NCBI GenBank assembly: GCA_042408785.1
Contig: JBHOQU010000014.1
Location: 1 to 34,284, forward strand
Length of the DNA stretch: 34,284 nt
Source of the DNA: JAUQQI01 sp042408785
GTDB lineage: Bacteria; Chloroflexota; Dehalococcoidia; JAUQQI01
Direction of reading: 5' to 3'
The notes beneath the pieces were generated by a model, which saw nothing but the letters and a program-made list of their open reading frames with translations, ran no database searches and was not told where the DNA came from. Of the stretch, positions 24,019 through 32,961 are shown in pieces. Position numbers and translations under genes: made by a program. Numbering within the stretch: position 1 is the first letter of the stretch; each line of letters starts with the position of its first letter.

Positions 24019-25049
24019 CCCTGCTGGATTACCTTTACGACCTTTCCAACCTGGTCCAGGCTTTTGCCGCCTGGCTGAGCACCTTTCTGCCTGGCTGGGC
24101 CGTTTACTGGATTGTGGGCCTCATCGCGGTGGTCACCACCCTCCTCTTCGCCGTCAACAACACCCTGGCCATGAACTACATCGAGCGCAAGGTGCTCGCC
24201 CACTTCCAGGTCCGCTTCGGACCGAACCGGGCCGGCCCCTACGGCCTCCTTCAGCCCCTGGCCGACGCCATAAAAATCCTGCTCAAGGAACCCATTATCC
24301 CGGCGGTGGCCGACAAGCCCGTCTTCATTCTGGCCCCAATCCTCGGCTTCGTCCCGGCCATAATGCCCTGGGCGGTCATCCCCTTCACGCCCCGGATGGT
24401 GGTAGCGGACTTAAACGTCGGGGTCGTCTACGTATTCGCGATGGGTTCCCTGGCCACCATCCCCATCTTCATGGCCGGCTGGTCCTCCCGCAACAAGTTT
24501 GCCCTCCTGGGGGCGATGCGGGCGGTGGCCCAGATGGTAAGCTACGAGGTCCCCCTGGTGCTTTCCATCGTGGGGGTGGTCATTGCGGCGGGCACCCTCT
24601 CCCTCCGGGGCATCGTCGAGGCCCAGACGATTCCCTACATCATCCCCCAGTTTTTGGGGTTTTTGGTCTTCTTCGTCGCCGGCCTGGGGGAATTCAACCG
24701 CTCCCCCCTCGATATCCTGGAAGCCGAGTCGGAGATCGTGGCCGGCTACCACACCGAATACTCCGGCTTTATGTTTATCCTTTACTACATCGCCGAATAC
24801 ACCCACCTCTGGGCCTACAGCGCCTTTATCACCACCTTTTTCCTGGCCGGCTGGCGGGGGCCCCTCCTTCCGCCCTACGTCTGGTTTGTCTTGAAGATGG
24901 TCTTTGTGGCCTTCTTGCTTATCTGGCTGCGGGCCACCATGCCCCGGCTGCGCATCGACCAGCTTCTGGGGCTGGCCTGGAAGCTCCTTCTGCCGGTGGC
25001 CCTCATCAACGTGTTCATCACCGCCGTGGGCGTCTTCATCCTCGGGTAA
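24015..25049 (+). CDS. nuoH: Complex I subunit NuoH
   Basis: NuoH (344 residues) is the membrane subunit that links the quinone site to the proton-pumping arm. It contains the signature loop NYIERKVLAHFQVRFGPNRA, LLQPLADAIKILLKEP, and GLGEFNRSPLDILEAESEIV with its conserved acidic residues, among about eight hydrophobic helices. It starts with GTG at 24015, overlapping the nuoD stop. Confidence 0.95.
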   Translation: MTLLDYLYDLSNLVQAFAAWLSTFLPGWAVYWIVGLIAVVTTLLFAVNNTLAMNYIERKVLAHFQVRFGPNRAGPYGLLQPLADAIKILLKEPIIPAVADKPVFILAPILGFVPAIMPWAVIPFTPRMVVADLNVGVVYVFAMGSLATIPIFMAGWSSRNKFALLGAMRAVAQMVSYEVPLVLSIVGVVIAAGTLSLRGIVEAQTIPYIIPQFLGFLVFFVAGLGEFNRSPLDILEAESEIVAGYHTEYSGFMFILYYIAEYTHLWAYSAFITTFFLAGWRGPLLPPYVWFVLKMVFVAFLLIWLRATMPRLRIDQLLGLAWKLLLPVALINVFITAVGVFILG

Positions 25050-25061
25050 GGTGGCGCGGCT

Positions 25062-25616
25062 ATGCCGATACCGACGGTAAGATACGGCCTCAAATACGGC
25101 CTGGGAATGTTAAGGGGGATGGCGGTAACCTTCCGCCACCTTTTCCGTCGGCCCGTCACCGTCAACTACCCGGAAGAGAAGTTCAATTACCCTTCCCGGA
25201 TCCGGGCCTCGAGTTTCGTCTGGATTGAAGAGAACTGCACCGGCTGCTCCCTCTGTGCCAAGGCCTGCCCCGTCGGGGTCATCAACATCGAGACCCTGCC
25301 CCACCCGTCCGACCCCACCCGGCGGTACGTGGCCCGCTACGAGATGCAGACCTCTTTCTGCCTCTACTGCGGCCTGTGCGTGGAGGCCTGTCCCTTCCAG
25401 GCCCTCTTCCACGGCCGGGAAACGGAGCTAGCCACCTACGACCGCTCGACCCTGCTTTATACCAAGGAGCGGCTGAAGAAGCTTCCGTGGCCGCCGAGCA
25501 CCTACGGCCAGGTGGAGCTCCCGCCTCTGCCCGGCAAACAGCGGGTGCCCCTCCTCCCCACCGGGGAGGTGCCCCACGAGACCCGGGTACCCCTTCCCCT
25601 GGAGGCGGAAGAATGA
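25062..25616 (+). CDS. nuoI: Complex I subunit NuoI
   Basis: NuoI (184 residues) carries two [4Fe-4S] clusters. Both CxxCxxCxxxCP motifs are intact: Cys59/62/65/69 (CTGCSLCAKACP) and Cys100/103/106/110 (CLYCGLCVEACP). In eleven-subunit complexes without NuoEFG it is a likely entry point for electrons from ferredoxin. The last 50 residues are a proline-rich tail. The stop overlaps the nuoJ ATG. Confidence 0.95.
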   Translation: MPIPTVRYGLKYGLGMLRGMAVTFRHLFRRPVTVNYPEEKFNYPSRIRASSFVWIEENCTGCSLCAKACPVGVINIETLPHPSDPTRRYVARYEMQTSFCLYCGLCVEACPFQALFHGRETELATYDRSTLLYTKERLKKLPWPPSTYGQVELPPLPGKQRVPLLPTGEVPHETRVPLPLEAEE

Positions 25617-26110
25617 ACACCGGCGAGCCCGCCGTTGTCGCGGCCTTCTACGTTTTCAGCGCCATCACCCTGGGCGGGGCGGCCGGGGTTGTCTTCGGCC
25701 GCAACATGTTCCACGCCGTCCTCTTCCTGGTGGCCTCCTTTTTCGGCCTGGCCGGAATCTACGTTCTCCTTCAGGCCGACTTCCTGGCCGCGGTCCAGGT
25801 GCTCATCTACGCCGGGGCGGTCTCCATCCTGGTCGTCTTCGCCATAATGCTTACCCGTCAGGTGGAGCGGGGCAACGAATGGAACCAGCTCCGGGTGCCG
25901 GGACTGCTCCTGGGGCTGCTGCTCCTCATCGGCCTGCTGGCCGTCTTCACCCAGACCCAGTGGGCGGCGGGCGTCGGCCCATACCCCACCGACACCGTTC
26001 AGGTGCTGGCCCGCCAGCTCTTCGGGCCCTGGGTTGTGCCCTTTGAGGTTGCGTCGGTCCTTTTGCTGGCGGCCCTGGTGGGGGCCATCATCATTGCCCG
26101 GGAGGAGTAG
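25613..26110 (+). CDS. nuoJ: Complex I subunit NuoJ
   Basis: NuoJ (165 residues) is a membrane subunit with five hydrophobic helices. It has GRNMFHAVLFLVASFFGLAG with IYVLLQADFLAAVQVLIYAG, the family core, followed by ILVVFAIML. ATG at 25613 overlaps the nuoI TGA; the longer open frame starting inside nuoI is not used, because the family N-terminus begins at this ATG. Confidence 0.93.
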   Translation: MNTGEPAVVAAFYVFSAITLGGAAGVVFGRNMFHAVLFLVASFFGLAGIYVLLQADFLAAVQVLIYAGAVSILVVFAIMLTRQVERGNEWNQLRVPGLLLGLLLLIGLLAVFTQTQWAAGVGPYPTDTVQVLARQLFGPWVVPFEVASVLLLAALVGAIIIAREE

Positions 26111-26113
26111 GCT

Positions 26114-26425
26114 TTGACCGTTACCCTGACGCATTATCTGGTCCTGAGCGCAACCCTGTTCAGTCTCGGCCTCTACGGGGCCCTGAGCAAGCGCAACGCC
26201 GTGACCATCCTGATGTGCCTGGAGCTTATGTTCAACGCCGCAAACATCGCCTTCGTGGCCCTGACCCGGACGGTGGCCCCCCAGCTCCTCACGGGTCAGG
26301 TGTTTGCCCTCTTTGTGATAACCGTGGCGGCGGCCGAGGTCGCCGTGGGCCTGGCCATCGTCCTGGCCATCTATCGCCAGCGGCGGACCATCGACGCCAC
26401 CGAGATCGACCTGCTCAAGTGGTGA
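26114..26425 (+). CDS. nuoK: Complex I subunit NuoK
   Basis: NuoK (103 residues) is a three-helix antiporter-like small subunit. The conserved glutamates of the second and third helices are visible in MCLELMFNAANIAF and TVAAAEVAVGLAIV. It starts with TTG at 26114, 3 bp after nuoJ. Confidence 0.94.
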   Translation: MTVTLTHYLVLSATLFSLGLYGALSKRNAVTILMCLELMFNAANIAFVALTRTVAPQLLTGQVFALFVITVAAAEVAVGLAIVLAIYRQRRTIDATEIDLLKW

Positions 26426-26431
26426 GGGCCG

Positions 26432-26794
26432 ATGTCCTGGGTCTACTGGAAAACGGTCCCTAACCTGATCGTCGCCGAAATGTGGCGCGGTGTGATCGAG
26501 CTGGGCGGATGCCCGGTCAAAATCCTGGTGGACCCCAACCGGTTTGAGGAGGGGATGATGGCCCCCCACCGGCTGTTCGTGCCCCGGGGCAAGGAGTTCA
26601 TCGCCGAGGAGGCGATGCGGGCCTGGTCGGGGGAAGCCGTTTACGGGCCGGCCCTGGCCGCCGGAACCCATGAGCGGGGCCTCGTCGCCGCCCTGGAGCG
26701 GCTGGTCGCCCTGCGGGAGGCGAAGCGGCGGGGCGAGCTTCCGCCGACCCCCGGTGCCCTTCCGCCAGGGTCCCGGGGCGGGAGGGAGGGCTGA
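26432..26794 (+). CDS. Unknown 120-residue protein inside the nuo operon (DUF2007-like?)
   Basis: This gene lies between nuoK and nuoL, 6 bp after the first and overlapping the nuoL ATG (TGATG), so it is firmly part of the operon. It has no membrane segment. The N-terminal half (WKTVPNLIVAEMWRGVIELG, then CPVKILVDPNRFEEG and HRLFVPRGKEFIAEEAMRAW) has the beta-alpha-beta layout and VP..E/A-rich end of DUF2007-type proteins (putative signal-transducing domain); this is a pattern resemblance only. The C-terminal half is Ala/Arg/Pro-rich and likely disordered. It is not a complex I core subunit; it might be an assembly or regulatory factor. Confidence 0.7.
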   Translation: MSWVYWKTVPNLIVAEMWRGVIELGGCPVKILVDPNRFEEGMMAPHRLFVPRGKEFIAEEAMRAWSGEAVYGPALAAGTHERGLVAALERLVALREAKRRGELPPTPGALPPGSRGGREG

Positions 26795-28719
26795 TGGCAC
26801 CCGACCTGGCCTGGCTCTTCATTCTGCTACCCCTCCTTTCATTCCTGCTCTGCGTCTTCGTCACCAGGCCCTACCCCCGACTTTCGGGCTACGTAACCAT
26901 CGCCGCCGTCGGCGCCGCTTTCCTGCTGGCCCTTCTCGCGTTCTGGGCCGTAGGCAACCTCCCGGCCGACCGCACCATCGAGTCCTCCATCCAGTGGGTG
27001 GTCATCGGCGGCTCGGTCCTTAAGGTCGGGCTGGTCATCGATTCCCTCACGGCCGTAATGCTCATCATCGTCAGCCTGGTTTCGTTCCTGATTCAGATTT
27101 ACTCGCAGGGGTACATGTCCGGCGACCCTGGATATTCCCGCTACTACGCCTTTATGTCCCTCTTCACGGCCAGCATGCTCGGCCTGGTCCTGGCCAGCAA
27201 CCTGCTTTTGGTTTTCATCTTCTGGGAGCTGGTCGGCCTGTGCTCCTATCTTCTCATCGGCTTCTGGTACCAGCGGCCGGCGGCGGCGGCCGCGGCCAAG
27301 AAGGCCTTTTTGGTGACGCGGCTGGGGGACCTGGGCTTTCTGGCCGCCCTCCTGGTGGCCTTCAACGCGACGGGCAACCTGGATATCCGCCACCTCATCG
27401 GCCTGGCCGAGGCGAAGCAGCTGGCCGGCGCAACCCTCACGGCGGTGGCCCTGGGGATTTTCTCCGGGGCAGTGGGCAAGTCGGCCCAGTTCCCCCTCCA
27501 CGTCTGGCTACCCGATGCGATGGAGGGTCCCACGCCGGTGAGTGCCCTCATCCACGCCGCCACCATGGTGGCCGCCGGCGTCTACCTGGTGGGCCGCACC
27601 CTCCCCCTCTTCCTGGCGGCCCCGGACGTGCTGGTGCTGGTGGCCGTTATCGGCGGGGTCACCGCCTTCATCGCGGCCACCATGGGCCTGGTGATGACGG
27701 ATATCAAGCGGGTCCTGGCCTACTCCACCATCTCCCAGCTGGGCTACATGATGATGGGCCTCGGGGTTGGGGGGCTGGTGGCAGGCATCTTCCACCTGTT
27801 CAACCACGCCTTCTTTAAGGCCCTGCTTTTCCTGGCGGCCGGAAGCATCATCCACAGCCTGGGTACCCAGGACCTCCGGGAGATGGGCGGCCTGCGCCGG
27901 TTCATGCCGGTGACCTTTTTAACCATGCTGGCCGGGGCGCTCAGCCTCGCCGGCCTGCCTCCCTTCTCGGGCTTCTGGAGCAAGGACGAAATCCTGCTGG
28001 ATGCCCTTCGCTTCGGCGGGGTCGGCCAGCTGCTCTACGTGCTGGGCCTGCTGACGGCCTTTCTGACCGCCTTTTACACCTTCCGGATGTTCTTCCTGGC
28101 CTTCGGGGGCGAGTACCGGGGCGGGGCCCACGCCCCGGCCGGCCACGGCCACCACGGGGAGCCCCACGAGTCGCCGTTGGTGATGACCTTCCCCCTCATT
28201 CTGCTGGCCGTTCCCTCGGTCCTTTCGGGCTTCCTGGCCTTTGGGGGAGTCTTCGGCACCTTCGGGGAGTTTTTAATCTCCCGCCTCCCCTGGCATCCCC
28301 ACTACGAGCCCGCCCTCGACCCGACCACAATGGTTCTCTCGACCCTGGTTTCCCTGCTGGGAATCTTCGGGGCCTACGCCCTCTACGGGGCCGGCTGGGT
28401 TTCGCCGGAGGTCTTTACGTCGACCCTCCGGCCGATACACACCCTGCTGGTTAACCGCTATTACATGGACCACCTATACAACTGGATTGCCCGGCGGGTG
28501 GTTCTGGGTGCGGCGGCCGTTCTGGACTGGGTCGACCGGTACGGAGTGGATGGGGTCGTCAACGCGGTGGCCGAACTGGCGGTGATGATGGCCGGGAGCC
28601 TGCGGCTGCTCCAGCGGGGCTGGGTTCAGTTCTACGCCTTGATGGTCACCCTGGGAGTGATCCTGCTGGCGGCGGTCTTCGGCTTCTTCGGCGACCTCAT
28701 AGCCTTGCTGCGAGGTTAA
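26794..28719 (+). CDS. nuoL: Complex I subunit NuoL
   Basis: NuoL (641 residues) is the distal antiporter-like, proton-translocating subunit. It shows FIFWELVGLCSYLLIGFWYQ with the helix-5 glutamate, GKSAQFPLHVWLPDAMEGPT with the conserved Lys, HAATMVAAGVYLVGR, and LAYSTISQLGYMMMGLGVGG. The C-terminal region contains a His-rich loop (HAPAGHGHHGEPHE) and long hydrophobic stretches that fit the lateral helix. Length is typical. Confidence 0.95.
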   Translation: MAPDLAWLFILLPLLSFLLCVFVTRPYPRLSGYVTIAAVGAAFLLALLAFWAVGNLPADRTIESSIQWVVIGGSVLKVGLVIDSLTAVMLIIVSLVSFLIQIYSQGYMSGDPGYSRYYAFMSLFTASMLGLVLASNLLLVFIFWELVGLCSYLLIGFWYQRPAAAAAAKKAFLVTRLGDLGFLAALLVAFNATGNLDIRHLIGLAEAKQLAGATLTAVALGIFSGAVGKSAQFPLHVWLPDAMEGPTPVSALIHAATMVAAGVYLVGRTLPLFLAAPDVLVLVAVIGGVTAFIAATMGLVMTDIKRVLAYSTISQLGYMMMGLGVGGLVAGIFHLFNHAFFKALLFLAAGSIIHSLGTQDLREMGGLRRFMPVTFLTMLAGALSLAGLPPFSGFWSKDEILLDALRFGGVGQLLYVLGLLTAFLTAFYTFRMFFLAFGGEYRGGAHAPAGHGHHGEPHESPLVMTFPLILLAVPSVLSGFLAFGGVFGTFGEFLISRLPWHPHYEPALDPTTMVLSTLVSLLGIFGAYALYGAGWVSPEVFTSTLRPIHTLLVNRYYMDHLYNWIARRVVLGAAAVLDWVDRYGVDGVVNAVAELAVMMAGSLRLLQRGWVQFYALMVTLGVILLAAVFGFFGDLIALLRG

Positions 28720-28724
28720 AGGGA

Positions 28725-30182
28725 ATGCTCACGGCCATAATCTTGCTTCCGGTGGTGGGGGCCCTCCTTCTGGCGGTACTCCCGCCCGACCGCCGGCTCA
28801 TCCGGGCGGTTTCGGTTACTTTTACCCTCCTTCCCCTCCTTCTGGGGGTCTACCTCCTGGCCAACTTCAACCCGACCCAGGCCGGACCCCAGTTCGTGGA
28901 ACGGGTACCCTGGGTTCGTATCCTCAACTTCAACGTGGACTACCACCTGGGGGTCGACGGCCTGAGTCTGCCCCTCCTGCTCCTTAACCTGCTCCTGGGC
29001 TTCCTGGCCGTCCTGGTCTCGTGGAACATCAGCCACCGGGACCGGGAGTACTTCATCCTGCTCCTTATCCTGGTGGCCTCGGTCTCGGGGGTCTTTTCGG
29101 CCCTAGATTATTTTCTCTTTTTCCTCTTTTGGGAAATTGAGGTCATCCCCATGTACCTGCTCATCGGGGTCTGGGGAACCGGCCGCCGGGAGTACTCGGC
29201 CGTCAAATACCTGGTCTATACGCTGGTGGGCAGTGCCGTGATGCTTTTCGGCATCCTCTGGCTCTACTTTACCGCCGGCATCGGGACCTTCGATATGCTG
29301 GAGCTCGGCCGGCTGAACCTCGCCCGGGAGTTCCAGGCCCTGGTCTTCCTGGCCCTCATCTTCGGGTTTGCTGTGAAGCTCCCCGTATTCCCCTTCCACA
29401 CCTGGCTGCCCGATGCCCACACCGACGCCCCCACCGCCGTCAGCGTCCTGCTGGCGGGCATCCTGCTGAAGATGGGCGGCTACGGCATCATCCGGGGGGT
29501 CGTTAACATCGCCCCGGAGGCGGCCCGGATGTACGCCCCCCTGCTGGTGGCCCTGGCCGTGGTGAATGTGGTTTACGGGGCGCTGGTCTGCCTCAACCAG
29601 GTGGACCTGAAGCGGCTGGTGGCCTTCAGCAGCATCAGCCACATGGGCTACGTCCTCATGGGCATTGCCGCCGGCACCCAGGTGGCCCTCACCGGGGCGG
29701 TCCTTCAGATGGTCAGCCACGGGCTCATCACCGGCATGCTCTTCTCCCTGGTGGGCCTCGTCTACGACAAGGCCCACACCCGACAGATCCCTGACCTGGG
29801 CGGACTGGCGGCCCGGATGCCCATCATCGGCTGGCTCTTCGTCTTCGCCGGCCTGGCCGCCCTGGGACTGCCGGGCCTGAGCGGCTTCATCGCTGAATTC
29901 CTGGTGTTCCTGGGGACCTTCCCGGTCTGGCCGCTGCCGGCGATTCTGGGGGTTGTCACGGTGGTCATTACGGCCGGCTATATTCTCTGGGCGGTGGAGC
30001 GGGTCTTTTTCGGGCCGGTCAAGCGGGTCGCCCTGGAGCAGGTGGGGGATGCCGACTTCGTTGAGTGGCTCCCGCTGGCCGTCTTCGCCGCCATGATCGC
30101 CCTCATCGGGGTTTACCCCCGCTGGGTAACGGATATAATCAACGTTACACTGCCCCAGCTGGTGGCCCGGCTTGGGGGCTAG
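28725..30182 (+). CDS. nuoM: Complex I subunit NuoM
   Basis: NuoM (485 residues) is an antiporter-like proton-pumping subunit. It has FFLFWEIEVIPMYLLIGVWG with the helix-5 Glu, FGFAVKLPVFPFHTWLPDAH with the conserved Lys, TDAPTAVSVLLAGILLKMGG, and LVAFSSISHMGYVLMGIAAG. It begins 5 bp after nuoL, with about 13-14 hydrophobic helices. Confidence 0.95.
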   Translation: MLTAIILLPVVGALLLAVLPPDRRLIRAVSVTFTLLPLLLGVYLLANFNPTQAGPQFVERVPWVRILNFNVDYHLGVDGLSLPLLLLNLLLGFLAVLVSWNISHRDREYFILLLILVASVSGVFSALDYFLFFLFWEIEVIPMYLLIGVWGTGRREYSAVKYLVYTLVGSAVMLFGILWLYFTAGIGTFDMLELGRLNLAREFQALVFLALIFGFAVKLPVFPFHTWLPDAHTDAPTAVSVLLAGILLKMGGYGIIRGVVNIAPEAARMYAPLLVALAVVNVVYGALVCLNQVDLKRLVAFSSISHMGYVLMGIAAGTQVALTGAVLQMVSHGLITGMLFSLVGLVYDKAHTRQIPDLGGLAARMPIIGWLFVFAGLAALGLPGLSGFIAEFLVFLGTFPVWPLPAILGVVTVVITAGYILWAVERVFFGPVKRVALEQVGDADFVEWLPLAVFAAMIALIGVYPRWVTDIINVTLPQLVARLGG

Positions 30183-30210
30183 AAGTCGACACGGAGGACG
30201 GGTTTAGACC

Positions 30211-31635
30211 ATGGACCTAACGCCGATCCTGCCGGAAATAAGCCTGGTGGGGCTGGCCATCCTGGTCATCATTCTGGACCTCTTTACCCGCCGCAAGGAG
30301 ACCCTGCTCCTAGTGGCCGTGAGCGGCCTGGCCGTTCCGGCCGCCCTCACCGCCACCCTCATCGGCCGAAACGGAAGCTATCTTTTCGACACCGTTATCC
30401 TGGACCCCTACGCCGTCTTCTTCAAGTTCGTTTTCCTGCTGGCGGCCGCGCTGGTCCTGCTGGCCTCGGCCGACTACGTGGACCGCTTCCGGCTCTACGA
30501 CGGCGAATACTACGCCCTGATCCTGCTCTCGGCCGCCGGGATGATGCTTATGGCCTCGACCCGGGAGCTTATTTCGATTTACCTGGCCCTGGAGCTGGCC
30601 ACCATCCCCCTGGCGGTCCTTGCCGGCCTCCACAAGGACGCCCGGGCGGCCGAGGCGGCCCTCAAATACCTGCTCCTGGCCGGCCTCAGCTCGGCCTTCC
30701 TCCTGTACGGGATGGCCATCCTCTTCGGCCTGACGGGAACCACCGATCTGGTCGGCATCGGCCGGGGTCTGCCCGAGGCCGCCGGCCTCAACCGTGGCGC
30801 CCTGGCCATGGCGCTGGTCCTGCTGGTGGCGGGCCTCGGCTTTAAGATCTCGGCCGTCCCCTTCCAGTTCTGGGCCCCCGACGTTTACGAGGGGGCGCCC
30901 ACCCCGGTGACGGCTTACCTTTCCGTGGCCAGCAAGATGGCCGGCTTTGCGCTGGTCCTCAGGTTCTTCTCCACCGCCTTTGCCAATGCCGCGCTGGACT
31001 GGCCCCTTATCTTCGCCGTACTGAGCGTCTTCACCATGACCCTGGGCAACATCGTGGCCTTCGTCCAGACGAATATCAAGCGGCTCCTGGCCTACTCGTC
31101 CATCGCCGCCGCCGGCTACGTCATGGTCGGCCTGGCCACCGGCGGAGACCTGGGGGCCTCCGGCCTCATCTTCTTCCTGCTCAGCTACGCGTTTACCAAC
31201 CTGGGGGCCTTCATTGCCGTCACCGCCATCTCCCAGCAGGTCGGCAGTGACGACATCGCCGACTACGCCGGCCTCGCCCGCCGGGCCCCCCTGCTGGCCT
31301 TCGCCCTGACCTTCTGCCTGATCTCCCTGCTGGGCATCCCGCCCACGGCCGGATTCGTGGCCAAGTTCTACCTGTTCGCCGGGGCGGTTCAGCAGGGGCT
31401 GCTTTGGCTGGCCATCGTCGGGGTAGTCAACAGCGCGATCTCGGCCTATTACTACATAAAGGTCGTCCGGGCGATGTACCTGCTGGAGCCGAAGGTCACC
31501 GGCCCGGTGAAGGTTTCGACCCCGGTCGGCCTGGCCCTGGCCGCCTCGGTGGCGGGCGTCCTGTTGGTCTTTATCTTCGCCTGGCCCATCATCGGGGTGA
31601 CCGAGGCGGCCTCCCGCAGCCTTTTCGTTCGCTAG
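30211..31635 (+). CDS. nuoN: Complex I subunit NuoN
   Basis: NuoN (474 residues) is the third antiporter-like subunit. Seen are ISIYLALELATIPLAVLAGL, FKISAVPFQFWAPDVYEGAP, VASKMAGFALVLRFF and LLAYSSIAAAGYVMVGLATG. GGAGGA is the ribosome binding site before ATG at 30211. The TAG stop overlaps the TAG of convergent lgt within a CTAG, so no terminator separates the two. Confidence 0.95.
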   Translation: MDLTPILPEISLVGLAILVIILDLFTRRKETLLLVAVSGLAVPAALTATLIGRNGSYLFDTVILDPYAVFFKFVFLLAAALVLLASADYVDRFRLYDGEYYALILLSAAGMMLMASTRELISIYLALELATIPLAVLAGLHKDARAAEAALKYLLLAGLSSAFLLYGMAILFGLTGTTDLVGIGRGLPEAAGLNRGALAMALVLLVAGLGFKISAVPFQFWAPDVYEGAPTPVTAYLSVASKMAGFALVLRFFSTAFANAALDWPLIFAVLSVFTMTLGNIVAFVQTNIKRLLAYSSIAAAGYVMVGLATGGDLGASGLIFFLLSYAFTNLGAFIAVTAISQQVGSDDIADYAGLARRAPLLAFALTFCLISLLGIPPTAGFVAKFYLFAGAVQQGLLWLAIVGVVNSAISAYYYIKVVRAMYLLEPKVTGPVKVSTPVGLALAASVAGVLLVFIFAWPIIGVTEAASRSLFVR

Positions 31636-32435
31636 CCTTCCCGCCGCCCGGCCGCAACGTCGGCCCCCGTCCGCTGACGCCAGCGCCGGTAGAAGATACC
31701 GAGGGCAAAAGGCAGAACCACCAGCGATGTGACCTGGGCCTGCTTGAGGCCCATCCAGACCACCACATTGTCCCGGCCGAAGAAAAGGCCGAACTGGCCG
31801 ACGGCGTAGAGGATAAGATAGAGCGCAAAAACCAGGCCGTCGGGTCGGAGGCGGAAGCGAACGTTCCAGAGGATGAAGAAAAGGGCCAGGTTAAACAGGA
31901 GCTCGTAGACGGCCGCCGGCTCGTAGGCCGTGGTCGGCGAGGCCACGAAGGGGGAGCGGGGGTAAACCAGCCCCCAGGGGCTGGCGGTCGGGTAGCCGAC
32001 GATATCGCCGTTTATCAGGTTGCCGATGCGGCCGAACGCCTGGCCCACGGTGGCGAAGAGGGCAGCCGCATCCAGCAGGGGCCAGATGGGGACGTTATAA
32101 ACCCGGCAGGCGACGACAATGGCGGCGAGGCCCCCGAAGATCGCCCCGTAAAAGGCCATGCCGCCCTCCCAGGTGGCCAGGATGCGCCAGGGCTGGGCCA
32201 GGTAGGGCCCCAGGTCCTGTTGGAGGACAAAATAGAGCCGGCCGCCCAGGAAGGCCGCCACCGCCGCCGGCCAGAAGACCTTCCAGATCTCCTCCTCTTT
32301 GAGGCCCTTCTGGAGGGCGTAGGGGAGGGCAACGTAGAGGCCGACCAGGATGCCGACGGCATACATCAGGCCGTACCAGCGCACCGCCAGCGGCCCGATT
32401 TCGAGTATAACTGGATCGATATCAATCGTTACCAT
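31632..32435 (-). CDS. lgt: Prolipoprotein diacylglyceryl transferase
   Basis: Lgt (267 residues) transfers diacylglycerol from phosphatidylglycerol to the lipobox cysteine of prolipoproteins in the inner membrane. It has RWYGLMYAVGILVGLYVAL, GGRLYFVLQQ, WEGGMAFYGAIFGGL, and the signature GQAFGRIGNLINGDIVGYPT, followed by YEPAAVYELLFN. ATG at 32435 matches usual Lgt starts; the open frame extends further upstream, but that part overlaps ybeY. It has no clear ribosome binding site; TAAACT ends 10 nt upstream. Confidence 0.93.
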   Translation of the reverse strand: MVTIDIDPVILEIGPLAVRWYGLMYAVGILVGLYVALPYALQKGLKEEEIWKVFWPAAVAAFLGGRLYFVLQQDLGPYLAQPWRILATWEGGMAFYGAIFGGLAAIVVACRVYNVPIWPLLDAAALFATVGQAFGRIGNLINGDIVGYPTASPWGLVYPRSPFVASPTTAYEPAAVYELLFNLALFFILWNVRFRLRPDGLVFALYLILYAVGQFGLFFGRDNVVVWMGLKQAQVTSLVVLPFALGIFYRRWRQRTGADVAAGRREG

Positions 32436-32961
32436 GCCATCTCTGAGTTTACCGCCGCACAAACCCTCCCATCCAGCCCGGGTGGCCATCGCCTCCACCC
32501 TGGGGCCTATTCCCCGCCGGCTCCGAAACCTGATCCGGCAGGCCGTGCTCGCTACCCTGTCCGCCGAGGGGATGGCAGAGCCGGTGCGGGTTGAGGTGGC
32601 CCTTATCGACGACGAGACGATGCGAGAGCTCAAGGCCCGCTACCTGGGTATCGACGAGCCCACGGACGTCCTCTCCTTCCCGGCCGGGGACTGGCCGCCG
32701 GCCGGATGGGCCCGCTACCGGGAGCTGGGTCAGGTGGTCATCGCCAGGCCCTTCGTCGAGCGGCAGGCCCGGGCCCAGGGCCACCCCTTTGAAAGGGAGC
32801 TGGTCTTCCTGGTGGTCCACGGGGTGCTCCATCTGCTCGGCTACCGGGACGAGGACCCGGCGGGTCTGGCGGAGATGCGCCGGCGGGGAACCGAAATAAC
32901 CGACCGGATCTTCGCCCAGGGGGTCCCGGCCGACCCCGGGACCGGCGGAGGCCGTCCGTGA
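32434..32961 (+). CDS. ybeY: Endoribonuclease YbeY
   Basis: YbeY (175 residues from this start) is the zinc-dependent endoribonuclease for 16S rRNA 3' maturation and ribosome quality control. It has VALIDDETMRELKARYLGID, EPTDVLSFP and the metal site HGVLHLLGYRDED. The motif is normally H-x3-H-x5-H; the third ligand is Asp here. The ATG at 32434 shares a CATG with the divergent lgt start; GTG at 32482 (VAIAST..., 159 residues) fits YbeY alignments better and may be the true start. Neither has a good ribosome binding site. The stop overlaps the next gene's GTG. Confidence 0.9.
   Translation: MPSLSLPPHKPSHPARVAIASTLGPIPRRLRNLIRQAVLATLSAEGMAEPVRVEVALIDDETMRELKARYLGIDEPTDVLSFPAGDWPPAGWARYRELGQVVIARPFVERQARAQGHPFERELVFLVVHGVLHLLGYRDEDPAGLAEMRRRGTEITDRIFAQGVPADPGTGGGRP

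Noticed and set aside
25502..26800. 432-codon open frame on the minus strand over nuoI-nuoK
   Set aside because: It is a shadow of four well-identified genes with no motif of its own.
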